37,500 bases of DNA from Alcaligenaceae bacterium (GCA_013416445.1 JACCER010000028.1:1-37500); one strand, 5' to 3'. Shown: positions 9,941 through 20,503, numbered from the stretch's first letter. Numbers and translations are program-made. Notes: generated by a model not told the origin, from the sequence alone.

Positions 9941-11203
9941 ATGTTCAGTTTTTTTAAAAAAAAGCAGCCTGCTCCTGCTAAAACCAGCGAGCAGGGCGCT
10001 GTAGGGTCGAGTGAACAGGAAGCGGCCCCTGCGCTAGATGATAGCGTTGCAGGCGCACCGCAGCCGCAGGCAGAGCAGGCTACGCCAGAAAAGGCTCAGT
10101 CTGCAGGGGCTGATGCCGTACCGGCTGAAACGGCATCGTTGGCGCCAGCACCAGCGCCTGTGCCCGAGGCTCGGCCTGAGCCTGTGTCGCAGCACATTCC
10201 TACTGCCAAAGCCGAAGTCGAAGTCGAGACCGAGCTTGCCGCGCCTGCGTCCGTTTCCACGCTGCCAGAAGACGAGCCTGTGGTCGCTGAAAAAAGCTCG
10301 TGGCTGGCACGGCTGAAAAAGGGTTTGTCACGCACGGGGCAAAGTATTGGCGGGCTGTTCGTGGGGGTCAAGGTCGACGAGGCGCTATTCGAAGACCTGG
10401 AAACAGCGCTTATCATGGCCGACGCTGGCGTCGAGGCAACTGAACAGTTGCTGGCAGCGTTACGGGTGCGAGTGCGCAAAGAGCGCCTTGGCGATGGCGC
10501 GCAGGTCAAGGCAGCCTTGCGTGATATTCTGGCTGAGCATCTGGCGCCGCTTGAAAAACAGTTTCCCCTGGGGCGAGTGTCGCCGCTGGTCATCATGATT
10601 GCCGGGGTAAATGGCGCGGGGAAAACCACTTCCATAGGCAAGCTCGCGAATACCTTTCAGGCGCAAGGCGCCAAGGTGTTGCTGGCTGCAGGCGATACGT
10701 TCCGGGCGGCGGCGCGCGAACAGCTTATGGAGTGGGGTGCGCGTAATAATGTCACGGTTATCGCCCAGGAAGGCGGGGATCCTGCAGCGGTGGCCTTTGA
10801 TGCAGTCAATGCGGGCCGGGCTCGGGAAGCCAATGTGGTCATGGTCGATACGGCGGGCCGCCTGCCGACGCAGTTGCACCTGATGGAAGAGCTAAAGAAA
10901 ATCAAGCGGGTCATAGGCAAGGCAGATGCTGCGGCGCCCCACGAGATCTTGCTGGTTATCGACGGCAATACCGGGCAAAACGCGATCGCGCAGATACGGG
11001 CCTTTGACGCCGCGATTACGCTGACAGGCCTGGTGGTAACCAAACTGGACGGCACGGCCAAGGGGGGCACTCTGGCGGCCGTGGCGGCAGGTAGCCAGGG
11101 GGTAAGGCCGGTGCCTGTGTATTGGATAGGTGTGGGAGAAGGGCTGAATGACTTGCAGCCATTTGTGGCCAAGGAGTTTGCTGCGGCCTTGATCGGTGAT
11201 TGA
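9941..11203 (+). CDS. ftsY: Signal recognition particle receptor FtsY
   Basis: The 420-residue SRP receptor GTPase that docks ribosome-nascent chain-SRP complexes at the membrane translocon. The N-terminus MFSFFKKKQ is an amphipathic membrane-targeting start. It is followed by about 100 residues rich in Ala, Pro and Glu (A domain), the N domain (about 120-200), and the G domain. Visible GTPase motifs are GVNGAGKTTS (G1, near 222), DTAGR (G3, near 304) and TKLDGTAKGG (G4, near 367). The frame is open 20 codons upstream to 9881, but that start overlaps rsmD, so the ATG at 9941 is preferred. Divergent from rsmD. Confidence 0.96.
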   Translation: MFSFFKKKQPAPAKTSEQGAVGSSEQEAAPALDDSVAGAPQPQAEQATPEKAQSAGADAVPAETASLAPAPAPVPEARPEPVSQHIPTAKAEVEVETELAAPASVSTLPEDEPVVAEKSSWLARLKKGLSRTGQSIGGLFVGVKVDEALFEDLETALIMADAGVEATEQLLAALRVRVRKERLGDGAQVKAALRDILAEHLAPLEKQFPLGRVSPLVIMIAGVNGAGKTTSIGKLANTFQAQGAKVLLAAGDTFRAAAREQLMEWGARNNVTVIAQEGGDPAAVAFDAVNAGRAREANVVMVDTAGRLPTQLHLMEELKKIKRVIGKADAAAPHEILLVIDGNTGQNAIAQIRAFDAAITLTGLVVTKLDGTAKGGTLAAVAAGSQGVRPVPVYWIGVGEGLNDLQPFVAKEFAAALIGD

Positions 11204-11238
11204 TTTGCATGCGGGCTGGCAGTATTGCCGGTTCGTAG

Positions 11239-11268
11239 GTCGGATCAGCGCGTAGCGCGTAATCCGAC
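11239..11268. repeat. REP-like palindromic repeat overlapping the end of a CDS
   Basis: Arms GTCGGATCAGCGCG and CGCGTAATCCGAC face each other around TAG. The repeat lies between ftsY and the convergent CYTH-CHAD gene and contains the last codons and the stop codon of the latter (stop at 11245-11247). Confidence 0.85.
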
Positions 11269-12858
11269 GTTCATGCGTTTACGTCGTTTGAATCGTCCCG
11301 CTTTTTCCAGGCAAATGAATTCGGCCTGCGCTTGCGTTATTTTCTGTTCCTGCATGGCGCTCAGCCACCCTGTTGCGAACAAGGCTGCGGTTTGCTCGTC
11401 GGCCATGGCTGTGTAGAAATCGTGGGCAAGGTAAAAATCGTTCAGTTCGCCTAACGTATGTTGCAGGGCTTCCAGTGCCGGGAGCAGGCGGGTCAAGCTT
11501 TTGGCGCTTAACAGGCTGGCCGAGAACTCTGTGCTGTAGCGCAGGCCTTTGATGCGCTTGCGCAGGCTGTGCCGCTCTTCCACTGATAACTGGTCGAATT
11601 GCGCGCCTTGGCGGCATAAGCGTTTCAGGTGTTTGTTAAGCTGCCTGCTCAGTGCCTTGCCTAGGGTTTTCTGGCTTGCATCGTTGTTGTCGGTACCTTG
11701 ATTTCCTGCTTCACCTCCCGCTTGGCGGGTAAGCGCAGATACCAGTGTGCCTTGCGTGCTGGTGTCGACTGCTACCAGGTGTTCCATTAGCGTCAGCAAA
11801 GTAAGCTGGAACTCGGCGCTGGCCGTCAGCGCCTGAGTCTGGTCGGCGTGCCTGGGGGGGGCGTGCCAGATGATCTCGGGCATGCCCGCTTGCAACAGAC
11901 GAGGGGTAATGGCAAGTTCGATGATGTCGCCGTCGCGCGTCTCGCCCAATTGGGAAAAGTAGGATTGCAGATGCGCGCTTAATGAATTTCCGTCAAAGGC
12001 TAGCCATTTTCCGAAAAACTTCCAGCAGGATCTGATCCGGCGCATGCCTACGCGTAACTGATGCAGATATTCGACTTGCAGGCCGCGCGCGCTGGCGGAG
12101 GCGTCGACGCCAGCCAGGAAGCAAGCGTTGCGTATGATCTGGTTCATGCAGTCATTGGCGCATAGCCGGTAGGCAGCATCCAGGCTGGTGGCGTCGGCCA
12201 GGTTGATTGAGCCAGCGCGGCGTGCCCGCCGCATGGGGTCGTTGGCATGTGTTTGCGGCGCCAGGGCCTCGCCCTTGGCGACAAGGCGCGCCAATATCTC
12301 GCCGCGCTCGGCCTTGCTGCGCAAGTCCAGTATCAGCTTGTGTTTTTCCAGCCACTGCCGGGCAAGCGTGAAAAGCTGGCTGGTGTCGCCCGAGATCAGT
12401 TCCAGCTCGAGTTCGCTTATGGGCCATTCTAGTGTTCCGGCCCTGATCAGGCCAGTATCGTAGGCAAGTTCGACTACGCCGGTTTCACTTGCTTTTTTTA
12501 GCACCAACCGATTGATCACGGTTTCATAACGCAGTTGCAGTGTGCCTTGCAATTGCGCCATGATGGACTCCAGGGCGCTGCCCTGATAAAGGCTAAGGTC
12601 CAGCGTGGGTTCGGGGCGCTTGTGGTTGATTTCCACGCGTGATAATTCGTCGGGGCCAGGCGCCTTGATGGTTTGCACCCACTGGTCACCTTCCTTGCGC
12701 AGGCGCAGGGCAATTTTTGCCTTGGCCAGTTCGTGTTTTTCGGTGTCGAAATAACAGGCATGCAACGGCAGGCTAGTGGCATTGAGCCCAAGTAGTTCTT
12801 GTTCAAGTTTTGCCTGACGCCGGCCGGGCACATGGAGTTTGAGTTCGCGTTCAAGCAT
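11245..12858 (-). CDS. CYTH and CHAD domain-containing protein
   Basis: A 537-residue protein with an N-terminal CYTH (triphosphate tunnel metalloenzyme) domain, shown by the ERELKLHV motif (ExExK, residues 3-7), YFDTEKHELAKAKIALRLRK near 35-54 and basic residues along the strands. A C-terminal CHAD domain (about 230-530) follows, helical and rich in His/Arg (VEYLHQLRVGMRRIRSCW, RHSLRKRIKGLRYSTEF). Such fusions are linked to inorganic triphosphate or polyphosphate binding. The ATG at 12858 is preferred over an in-frame TTG three codons upstream. The last seven codons (VGLRATR) and the stop lie within a REP-like repeat, so the original C-terminus was probably altered by that insertion. No polyphosphate kinase gene is nearby. 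Confidence 0.93.
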   Translation of the reverse strand: MLERELKLHVPGRRQAKLEQELLGLNATSLPLHACYFDTEKHELAKAKIALRLRKEGDQWVQTIKAPGPDELSRVEINHKRPEPTLDLSLYQGSALESIMAQLQGTLQLRYETVINRLVLKKASETGVVELAYDTGLIRAGTLEWPISELELELISGDTSQLFTLARQWLEKHKLILDLRSKAERGEILARLVAKGEALAPQTHANDPMRRARRAGSINLADATSLDAAYRLCANDCMNQIIRNACFLAGVDASASARGLQVEYLHQLRVGMRRIRSCWKFFGKWLAFDGNSLSAHLQSYFSQLGETRDGDIIELAITPRLLQAGMPEIIWHAPPRHADQTQALTASAEFQLTLLTLMEHLVAVDTSTQGTLVSALTRQAGGEAGNQGTDNNDASQKTLGKALSRQLNKHLKRLCRQGAQFDQLSVEERHSLRKRIKGLRYSTEFSASLLSAKSLTRLLPALEALQHTLGELNDFYLAHDFYTAMADEQTAALFATGWLSAMQEQKITQAQAEFICLEKAGRFKRRKRMNVGLRATR

Positions 12859-13020
12859 AGGGGGCAATTTTGAAAGAGCCGTGAACCACGACGGCGTTTA
12901 AGGCATCGAATTTTGAAGGCTGAGTTTACCGCCTTATCGGCTGGGCAGATATTCGAGCTTTTCCGACTTTAATGTCGATATTATCCGGCTTTGGCCGGGT
13001 GGGTTCGCGAAGAGGTTAAA

Positions 13021-14220
13021 ATGACTCAACTTTTTACTGAGCCTATCGTCATGAGCAAGCTGTCCGACGTGGATACCAACGCCGCGCAATCCTATAATAT
13101 CTCTCCCGTTACCGAAATAGTAGCCGAGCTGCGTGCTGGGCGACTGGTCATTCTGGTTGATGAAGAAGATCGCGAAAATGAAGGCGATCTGCTCATGGCG
13201 GCCGAATTTGTAACGCCCGAAGCCATCAATTTCATGGTCACCCATGCCCGTGGTCTGGTATGCCTGACGCTCACCGAAGAGCGCTGCAGCCAGCTTGAAT
13301 TGCCGCTTATGGCCAGCCGTAACGGTACGCGCTTTGGCACCAACTTCACCATGTCCATCGAGGCGGCCGAAGGGGTGGATACTGGCATTTCAGCCGCTGA
13401 CCGCGCTCGCACCATACAAGTGGCGGTTGCCAACGGCGCCAAGCCCTCCGATCTGGTGCAGCCTGGGCATATTTTCCCGTTGCAGGCCGTGCGCGGCGGC
13501 GTGCTGGTGCGCGCCGGGCATACCGAAGCCGGTTGCGATCTGACCAAGCTGGCGGGTCTTACGCCGGCCGCGGTCATTTGCGAAATCCTCAAGCCTGATG
13601 GCACCATGGCACGCCTGCCTGATCTTATGGTGTTTGCGCGCGAACATGGCCTTAAAATTGGCACTATTGCCGATCTTATCCAGTACCGTAGCGAACACGA
13701 GTCCATGATAGAACGGCTAGGCAGCCGGAAAATGAATACGCCTTGGGGCGAATTTATGGCAGTGGCGTATCGCGACCTGTCTTCAGGGGCTCCACACATG
13801 GCGCTGGTGCATGGCAATATCACACCCGAAACCGAAACACTGGTGCGCGTGCACGAACCCACCAATATGCTCGATGTGCTCTTCGAGGGCCCAACCGAGC
13901 ATAGCTGGAGCGTATCCGCCGCGCTCAAAACCATAGCCGCCGCGCCATCAGGGGTGCTGGTCATGCTTAACTGCCAGGGCTCATCCGATGCCTTGTTCAG
14001 CGAGTTTGAGGCCTGGAGCCACGATGCCAGTCAGGCCGCGCAAGCTATTGCCCGCGAAAGTCGCCATGGCCTTCTTACTTACGGTATTGGCGCACAAATC
14101 ATGCGCGACTTGAATGTAGGGCAGGCGCGCTTGCTGGCGCGACCACGAAAAATGCCCAGCATGGCAGGGTTCTCCCTTACTATAACGGGTTACGATAGCG
14201 AACCCACTTCCACCCCATAA
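13021..14220 (+). CDS. ribB: 3,4-dihydroxy-2-butanone-4-phosphate synthase with degenerate GTP cyclohydrolase II-like domain
   Basis: A 399-residue protein of the riboflavin pathway. The N-terminal half is a complete DHBP synthase, which makes the four-carbon precursor from ribulose 5-phosphate. DEEDRENEGDL at 47-57 holds the catalytic acidic loop, and RAGHTEAGCDL near 170 is the other signature. The C-terminal half aligns with GTP cyclohydrolase II around VRVHEPTNMLDVLFE, but the zinc-binding cysteines of RibA (C-x10-C-x-C) are absent, so it should not have that activity. This resembles the RibBX type described in other proteobacteria. The start at 13021 has a Shine-Dalgarno (AAGAGG). Another ATG at 13051 lacks one. 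First gene of the rib-nusB-thiL operon. No FMN riboswitch was recognised. Confidence 0.94.
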   Translation: MTQLFTEPIVMSKLSDVDTNAAQSYNISPVTEIVAELRAGRLVILVDEEDRENEGDLLMAAEFVTPEAINFMVTHARGLVCLTLTEERCSQLELPLMASRNGTRFGTNFTMSIEAAEGVDTGISAADRARTIQVAVANGAKPSDLVQPGHIFPLQAVRGGVLVRAGHTEAGCDLTKLAGLTPAAVICEILKPDGTMARLPDLMVFAREHGLKIGTIADLIQYRSEHESMIERLGSRKMNTPWGEFMAVAYRDLSSGAPHMALVHGNITPETETLVRVHEPTNMLDVLFEGPTEHSWSVSAALKTIAAAPSGVLVMLNCQGSSDALFSEFEAWSHDASQAAQAIARESRHGLLTYGIGAQIMRDLNVGQARLLARPRKMPSMAGFSLTITGYDSEPTSTP

Positions 14221-14235
14221 CAGGAATTATTGATT

Positions 14236-14754
14236 ATGAACCCATATACTTTGTCTCCCGATCTGAACGGCGAAGGTCTGCACATAGGCATCGTGAGGGC
14301 TCGTTTCAACGAGCCCATCGGGCTGGCCGAACTCGAATCCTGCCTGGCTGAACTGGCTGAACTGGGCGTCGACGAGCGCGACGTCATGCTGGTTTCGGTT
14401 CCTGGGGCATTGGAACTGGGCGTGGCTTTGGCGCAAATGGCCGAAACCTTCGAGTTCGATGCGCTTATTGCACTGGGTGCTGTCGTACGCGGCGATACCT
14501 ATCATTTCGAAATTGTCAGCAACGAAAGCGCGTCAGCCATTAGCCGTGTAGCCCTGGAAACAGGCATACCGGTGGCCAACGGCGTACTCACCACCGACTC
14601 TGACGAACAGGCGCAAGCTCGCGCAGCAGAAAAGGGCCGCGATTGCGCCCGCAGCGCTGTCGAAATGGCCAATCTGGTTGCTGCCCTTGAACCCGAACAG
14701 GAAGACGACGAGGATTTCGAAGACGACGAGGACGAAGACCTTGACGATAAATAA
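14236..14754 (+). CDS. ribH: 6,7-dimethyl-8-ribityllumazine synthase
   Basis: A 172-residue enzyme that condenses the RibB product with 5-amino-6-ribitylaminouracil to lumazine, the penultimate step in riboflavin synthesis. Visible motifs are ARFNEPI (substrate aromatic pocket), [25 protein letters not shown] with the catalytic histidine, and [12 protein letters not shown]. The last 20 or so residues are nearly all Asp and Glu, an unusual acidic tail that adds to a core of normal length. ATG 14236 has AGGAA nine bases upstream, making it better than the TTG at 14230. Its end overlaps the likely start of nusB. A direct partner of RibB upstream. Confidence 0.96.
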   Translation: MNPYTLSPDLNGEGLHIGIVRARFNEPIGLAELESCLAELAELGVDERDVMLVSVPGALELGVALAQMAETFEFDALIALGAVVRGDTYHFEIVSNESASAISRVALETGIPVANGVLTTDSDEQAQARAAEKGRDCARSAVEMANLVAALEPEQEDDEDFEDDEDEDLDDK

Positions 14755-15241
14755 ACCGCAGGGCGCGCCTGCGGGCGCTCCTCCCCGAGCCAACAGTCGC
14801 AGCGCGCGCAGGCGCGCGCGCGAATTCGCCCTGCAGGGGGTTTATTCGTGGCTGCTCAGTGGTGACGACAGCCTGAAGGAATCCGGCGCAATCGAAGCGC
14901 ATATCCGCGACGACGACGAATTCCACGAAGCCGATGCCACCTGGTTCAAAACGCTCTTGCACGGGGTATTGCGCGAGGCGCCTGCGCTGCGTGTCAGTTT
15001 CATGCCCTACATCGATCGTCCTCTTAGTGAATTGTCTCCTATTGAACATGGCATTTTGCTGATAGGCAGTTTCGAACTCATCCACCACACCGAAGTACCT
15101 TACAAGGTCGCCATCAACGAGGCCGTAGAGTTGGCCAAGTCTTTTGGTGGCACTGATGGCTTTAAATTCGTCAACGGCGTGCTCGATAAAATGGCCGCCG
15201 ACATTCGCCCCCTCGAGGTTCAGGCGGCGGCGCGTCGCTAG
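14741..15241 (+). CDS. nusB: Transcription antitermination factor NusB
   Basis: An RNA-binding helical protein that joins the antitermination complex on rRNA operons. The NusB fold starts at [20 protein letters not shown], an Arg-rich first helix typical of the family. Later parts are [17 protein letters not shown] and [19 protein letters not shown], then [10 protein letters not shown] near the end. The start is uncertain. TTG at 14741 overlaps the ribH stop by 14 bases and gives 166 residues, about family length plus a basic, Pro/Ala-rich leader. The only in-frame ATG, at 14678, lies deep inside ribH and would add a low-complexity leader that mirrors the acidic ribH tail in another frame. 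The ribH-nusB order is common in proteobacteria. Confidence 0.93.
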   Translation: MTINKPQGAPAGAPPRANSRSARRRAREFALQGVYSWLLSGDDSLKESGAIEAHIRDDDEFHEADATWFKTLLHGVLREAPALRVSFMPYIDRPLSELSPIEHGILLIGSFELIHHTEVPYKVAINEAVELAKSFGGTDGFKFVNGVLDKMAADIRPLEVQAAARR

Positions 15242-15259
15242 GCGCCCATCGAGGGTCTG

Positions 15260-16222
15260 GTGAATATCGAATTTGATCTTATCGCGCGTCATTTTTCGCG
15301 TCCAGCTCCGCCCGGCTACCTGGGGGTAGGCGATGATTGCGCGTTGTTCGCCGTGGCGACGGGCCACCACCTGGCAACCAGCACCGACCTTCTGGTAGAG
15401 GGTCGGCATTTTTTTTCCAATGTCGATCCGGCTGCGCTTGGCCATAAATCGCTGGCAGTCAATTTATCCGACTTGGCGGCCATGGGCGCCCAGCCGCTGG
15501 CCTGTCTGCTTAGCCTGTCTTTGCCCGATGTCAACCATGACTGGTTGTCGGCCTTTGCTGACGGCTTCTACGCGCTGGCTGATGAGGCCTGCTGCCCACT
15601 CATCGGTGGCGACACCACGCGCAGTACATCGGGCATTGTGATTAGCGTTACGGTCATGGGGCAGGTCAGGCCCGAGCAGGCCTTACGCCGCTCGGCGGCC
15701 TGTGTGGGCGACGATATCTGGGTTACCGGCACTTTGGGTGCGGCCGATATCGCCTTGCGTTTGTTGCAAAAAAAACTGCCCGCCGATCCGACCTTGCTCG
15801 CGGCGACTCGCCAGGCACTGGAATGGCCTGTGCCGCCGTGGCGGTTTGGGCAAGGCTTGGCTGGTATTGCTCATGCTGCGCTGGATGTCTCCGATGGCTT
15901 GGCGCAAGACCTGGGACACATACTGGAAGCCAGCCGCTGCGGTGCCGAGCTCGATTACGCGGCGTTTCCCGTTGCCAGCGCCTTGCAGGGCCTGGACGGC
16001 CAGCTTGTGCAAAGCGCTGTGCTCTCTGGCGGAGATGTCTACCAATTATGTTTTACAGCGGCAGTGTCCGATAAGCAGCGCATACAGGCATTGGCTGATG
16101 CGGCTTCGCTGCAGGTGACCCGGATTGGGCAAATCACCGCAGAACCCGGCTTGCGTATACGGGCAGGGGCGGGCGGTGATCTTATTTCGTTAAGCCGCAC
16201 AGGTTTCGACCACTTTTCCTGA
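15260..16222 (+). CDS. thiL: Thiamine-monophosphate kinase
   Basis: A 320-residue ATP-dependent kinase that makes thiamine diphosphate from thiamine monophosphate, of the AIR-synthase/PurM fold. Seen are GVGDDCALF at about 22-30, STDLLVEGRHFF (36-47), NLSDLAAMGAQP (68-79), the GGDTTRS loop near 117 and DVSDGLAQDLGH near 211. Family members are usually 310-330 residues. The start is GTG with a Shine-Dalgarno GAGGG five bases upstream. It is 18 bases after nusB, within the same transcript, and followed closely by pgpA. The nusB-thiL-pgpA order is conserved in proteobacteria. Confidence 0.96.
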   Translation: MNIEFDLIARHFSRPAPPGYLGVGDDCALFAVATGHHLATSTDLLVEGRHFFSNVDPAALGHKSLAVNLSDLAAMGAQPLACLLSLSLPDVNHDWLSAFADGFYALADEACCPLIGGDTTRSTSGIVISVTVMGQVRPEQALRRSAACVGDDIWVTGTLGAADIALRLLQKKLPADPTLLAATRQALEWPVPPWRFGQGLAGIAHAALDVSDGLAQDLGHILEASRCGAELDYAAFPVASALQGLDGQLVQSAVLSGGDVYQLCFTAAVSDKQRIQALADAASLQVTRIGQITAEPGLRIRAGAGGDLISLSRTGFDHFS

Positions 16223-16252
16223 TTGTTTTTTGTTGGTTTTATAAACTTGCGT

Positions 16253-16777
16253 ATGCCGCCCTTAAATACTGATTCTCGTCCTGACCCCGATTCCAAGCCT
16301 GGCTTGGCATGGGTGTTCAGTTCCTTCCCCCGTATTGTTGCGTTTGGCCTGGGCAGCGGCCTGATACGACCGGCGCCCGGTACGTGGGGCACTCTCATGG
16401 GGTGGCTGCTGTGGGTGCTGGCGGTGGGGCGCCTGCCAGATGCCTATATTGCCGTTCTGTTGCCTGTTGCGTTTGTACTGGGCTGCTGGGTTTGCGGCCG
16501 TGTCGGCAAGGAACTGGGCAAGCCGGATCATGGCGGCATGGTCTGGGATGAAATTGTCGCCTTTTGGCTGGTGCTGTGGCTGACGGGGGCATCCCCGCTG
16601 GCGCAACTGCTGGCTTTCGTCGTATTCCGGTTTTTCGATATCACCAAGCCTCCGCCCGTCAGCTTCTTTGACCGTCGCTTCAAAAACGGCTTTGGCGTTA
16701 TGTGGGATGATATCGTTGCAGCAGCCTATAGCTTGCTGGTCATTGCCATTATGGTCAGACTCGAGGTGTTCCTATGA
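16253..16777 (+). CDS. pgpA: Phosphatidylglycerophosphatase A
   Basis: A 174-residue integral membrane phosphatase that removes the phosphate of phosphatidylglycerol phosphate to give phosphatidylglycerol. The N-terminal signature GLGSGLIRPAPGTWGTL is followed by hydrophobic helices and the acidic active-site motifs WDEIVAFWLVLW and FFDITKPPPVSFFDRRFKNG, then MWDDIVAAAYS near the end. ATG 16253 is preferred over an in-frame TTG at 16223, although neither has a strong Shine-Dalgarno. The stop overlaps the start of the next gene as ATGA, indicating coupling. Fits the membrane phospholipid pathway alone. Nothing else of that pathway is in the operon. Confidence 0.94.
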   Translation: MPPLNTDSRPDPDSKPGLAWVFSSFPRIVAFGLGSGLIRPAPGTWGTLMGWLLWVLAVGRLPDAYIAVLLPVAFVLGCWVCGRVGKELGKPDHGGMVWDEIVAFWLVLWLTGASPLAQLLAFVVFRFFDITKPPPVSFFDRRFKNGFGVMWDDIVAAAYSLLVIAIMVRLEVFL

Positions 16778-17280
16778 GCAGTCACGCTACTTCACCGCAT
16801 GCCCCCGTACTTGGTCAGCTATTGCTGGATAAGGGCTGGATGTTCGCCTGCGCCGAGTCATGCACAGGAGGCTTGCTGGCTGTCGCCATGACCGACACAC
16901 CTGGTTCCAGCCGGTGGTTCGACCGTGGCTTTGTGACCTATAGCAATGCGGCCAAGCTTGAACAGTTGCTGGTCAAGGCCGACACGCTGGAACGCTTCGG
17001 GGCCGTCAGCGAAGAAACCGCCATGGAAATGGCCGCAGGCGTCCTGACAGCGTCGCAGCCGGCTCATCTGGCCATATCCACTACTGGCATAGCCGGACCC
17101 GGTGGTGGTACGCCTGGCAAGCCTGTGGGCATGGTGTGCTTTGGTTTCGCCCAGCGCACATCGCAAGGCGTGACTACGCGCGCCGTGACCAAAATATTCG
17201 ATGGCGATCGCAGCCAAATTCGCAGTGCCGCCGTGGCATTTGCGCTGGTTACCGCCATCGATTTCATCGAGCCGCGTTAA
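16774..17280 (+). CDS. CinA family protein (nicotinamide-nucleotide amidohydrolase PncC type)
   Basis: A 168-residue protein consisting of the C-terminal domain of CinA, the form that deamidates nicotinamide mononucleotide in NAD recycling (PncC). Motifs are [16 protein letters not shown] near residue 28 and [19 protein letters not shown] near 107, both diagnostic. The N-terminal molybdopterin-binding half of full CinA is absent, as in many proteobacterial PncC proteins. Last gene of the operon, starting on the pgpA stop (ATGA). Its 3' end overlaps the 3' end of the convergent pyrF by 17 bases, with no terminator between them. Confidence 0.92.
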   Translation: MSSHATSPHAPVLGQLLLDKGWMFACAESCTGGLLAVAMTDTPGSSRWFDRGFVTYSNAAKLEQLLVKADTLERFGAVSEETAMEMAAGVLTASQPAHLAISTTGIAGPGGGTPGKPVGMVCFGFAQRTSQGVTTRAVTKIFDGDRSQIRSAAVAFALVTAIDFIEPR

Positions 17281-18079
17281 TCGAGTCGCGGGTGGCGCGC
17301 GCTGCCAGCGCCGCCGCTTCGCGCCAATCGTCGCCGCCACTGGCGTACAAGATGGCGCGGGAAGAATTGATCATCATGCCCAGGCCCCGGCTGTCGCATC
17401 CGGCTTTGACCGTAGATACGATGTCGCCACCCTGGGCGCCTATGCCAGGCACCAGCAGGGGCATGTCGCCCACCCGGGCCCTGACCTTGGCGATTTCATC
17501 CGGGAAGGTGGCGCCCACCACCAGCGCGCATTGACCGTTGGTGTTCCATTTGTCGGCGACCAGCCCGGCTACGTGCAGGTATAGCGGTGTGTCGTCTTTG
17601 GACTGGATGAATTGCAGGTCGGAGCCGCCCTTGTTGGATGTGCGGCACAGGACGATCACGCCTTTGCTTTTCCAGGCCAGGTAAGGCTCGATGGTGTCAA
17701 AGCCCATATAGGGGCTGACAGTGACCGCGTCGGCCTGATAGCGTTCGTAGGCTTCACGCGCGTATTGCTCGGCGGTGGAGCCGATATCGCCACGCTTGGC
17801 GTCCAGCACGATAGGCAGGCCGGGATGGTGTTCGAGTATGTATTCGCACAAGGCCTCGAGTTGGTCTTCGGCCCGCTGCGCCGAGAAATAGGCGATTTGC
17901 GGTTTGACACCGCAGGCATACTGCGCGGTGACATCCACAATCGCACGGCAAAACTCGAAAATGGCGTCGGGACGGCCTTGGAGTTCGGCGGGGAAGCGTT
18001 GCGGGTCTGGGTCTAGCCCCACCATAAGCATGGAGTTGGAAGTGGCCCAGGCGTGTTCGAGTTTTTGTGTAAAGATCAT
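17264..18079 (-). CDS. pyrF: Orotidine 5'-phosphate decarboxylase
   Basis: A 271-residue TIM-barrel enzyme that makes UMP from OMP. The length and motif [16 protein letters not shown] (near residue 90) place it in the longer type 2 branch, with the catalytic Lys and Asp pair visible in [17 protein letters not shown] near 19 and [11 protein letters not shown] near 210 are the expected substrate-binding strands. Convergent overlap of 17 bases with cinA. It lies downstream of dgkA on the same strand with a 36-base gap, so the two may be cotranscribed, though they belong to unrelated pathways. Confidence 0.96.
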   Translation of the reverse strand: MIFTQKLEHAWATSNSMLMVGLDPDPQRFPAELQGRPDAIFEFCRAIVDVTAQYACGVKPQIAYFSAQRAEDQLEALCEYILEHHPGLPIVLDAKRGDIGSTAEQYAREAYERYQADAVTVSPYMGFDTIEPYLAWKSKGVIVLCRTSNKGGSDLQFIQSKDDTPLYLHVAGLVADKWNTNGQCALVVGATFPDEIAKVRARVGDMPLLVPGIGAQGGDIVSTVKAGCDSRGLGMMINSSRAILYASGGDDWREAAALAARATRDSINAAR

Positions 18080-18115
18080 GAGTGCTTACGGAGTTTTTGT
18101 GTGATGGCTACGATA

Positions 18116-18514
18116 TCAGATTGTAGAACCGAATAGCCGCGCGCCAAGAACGCATAGCCAGACCACAGTGCAAAATATAATGGACAGCATCACGGCGGCG
18201 CTGCCCAGGTCTTTGGCGCGGCCAATGAGGGGGTGGTGTTCCAGGGTGATGGTGTCGGCCAGGGCTTCCAGGGCTGAGTTGATTAATTCCACAATCAGCA
18301 CAAAAAACAAGGTGCCCAGCAGCAATAGCAATTCTGCAGTGCTGCGACTGGCCCAGATCGCTATCGGTATGAGCACCGCGGCCAGGAAAAGCTCTTGCCG
18401 GAAAGCGGCTTCATGTTTGAAGGCGGCGCTTAGGCCTTGGGCGGAATAGCGCAAGGCGTTGACCAGTCGGCCCAAGCCGCCTTTGCTTTTGTAAGGGGAA
18501 TGATGGGGAGTCAT
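18116..18514 (-). CDS. dgkA: Diacylglycerol kinase
   Basis: A 132-residue inner-membrane kinase that recycles diacylglycerol to phosphatidic acid. It has the family's amphipathic start (GLGRLVNALRYSAQGLSAAF), three hydrophobic helices and the catalytic signature VELINSALEALADTI near residue 81. The reading frame is open upstream to a TTG at 18547, but the ATG at 18514 gives the usual length (about 120-130). The neighbours pyrF downstream and groEL upstream suggest a separate promoter in the 18515-18720 region. That region otherwise holds only half of a REP-like repeat. Confidence 0.93.
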   Translation of the reverse strand: MTPHHSPYKSKGGLGRLVNALRYSAQGLSAAFKHEAAFRQELFLAAVLIPIAIWASRSTAELLLLLGTLFFVLIVELINSALEALADTITLEHHPLIGRAKDLGSAAVMLSIIFCTVVWLCVLGARLFGSTI

Positions 18515-18614
18515 GTTGCCAGAGTAGTAGTTGACACGTCGCAGCAACGAAATGCCTGCTGCGGCTCAGCCGGTATTATGCCTGTTAAACCGAATGGCAT
18601 TTACTTAGGCGATT

Positions 18615-18625
18615 TGTCGGATTAC
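18615..18625. repeat. REP-like half-site
   Basis: A single arm (TGTCGGATTAC) of the REP-like family lies alone between dgkA and the groEL terminator. No facing arm is present, so it is probably a remnant. Confidence 0.4.
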
Positions 18626-18723
18626 TACGCAAAGCTGGCAAACAACGCCACCCTCCAAATGTGCAAATACAGCATAATTCGACAACTACCACCGTAAAAA
18701 TCATACAAAGACACCCCATGCAC

Positions 18724-18758
18724 AAAAAAGCCCCCGATATGTATCGAGGGCTTTTTTT
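18724..18758 (-). terminator. Rho-independent terminator of groESL
   Basis: An 11-bp stem pairs AGCCCCCGATA (18729-18739) with TATCGAGGGCT (18742-18752) with one mismatch, flanked by A and T runs on both sides. It lies 60 bases after the groEL stop codon. Confidence 0.88.
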
Positions 18759-18817
18759 CTGGGTGGCCTGGGCGGTGAAGCCCAGGCCGGCAGAGATGCC
18801 TGGAGGATAAGCTGGGC

Positions 18818-20503
<1,686 letters not shown>

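Noticed and set aside
12868-13020. Possible FMN riboswitch before ribB
   Set aside because: None of the conserved FMN-element segments (AGGGTG-like, GGTCRAAYTCC-like) were seen in the 150-base gap.
13092-13964. Minus-strand open frame of 290 codons opposite ribB
   Set aside because: Shadow of a well-supported gene, with a Ser/Arg-rich composition and no start signal.
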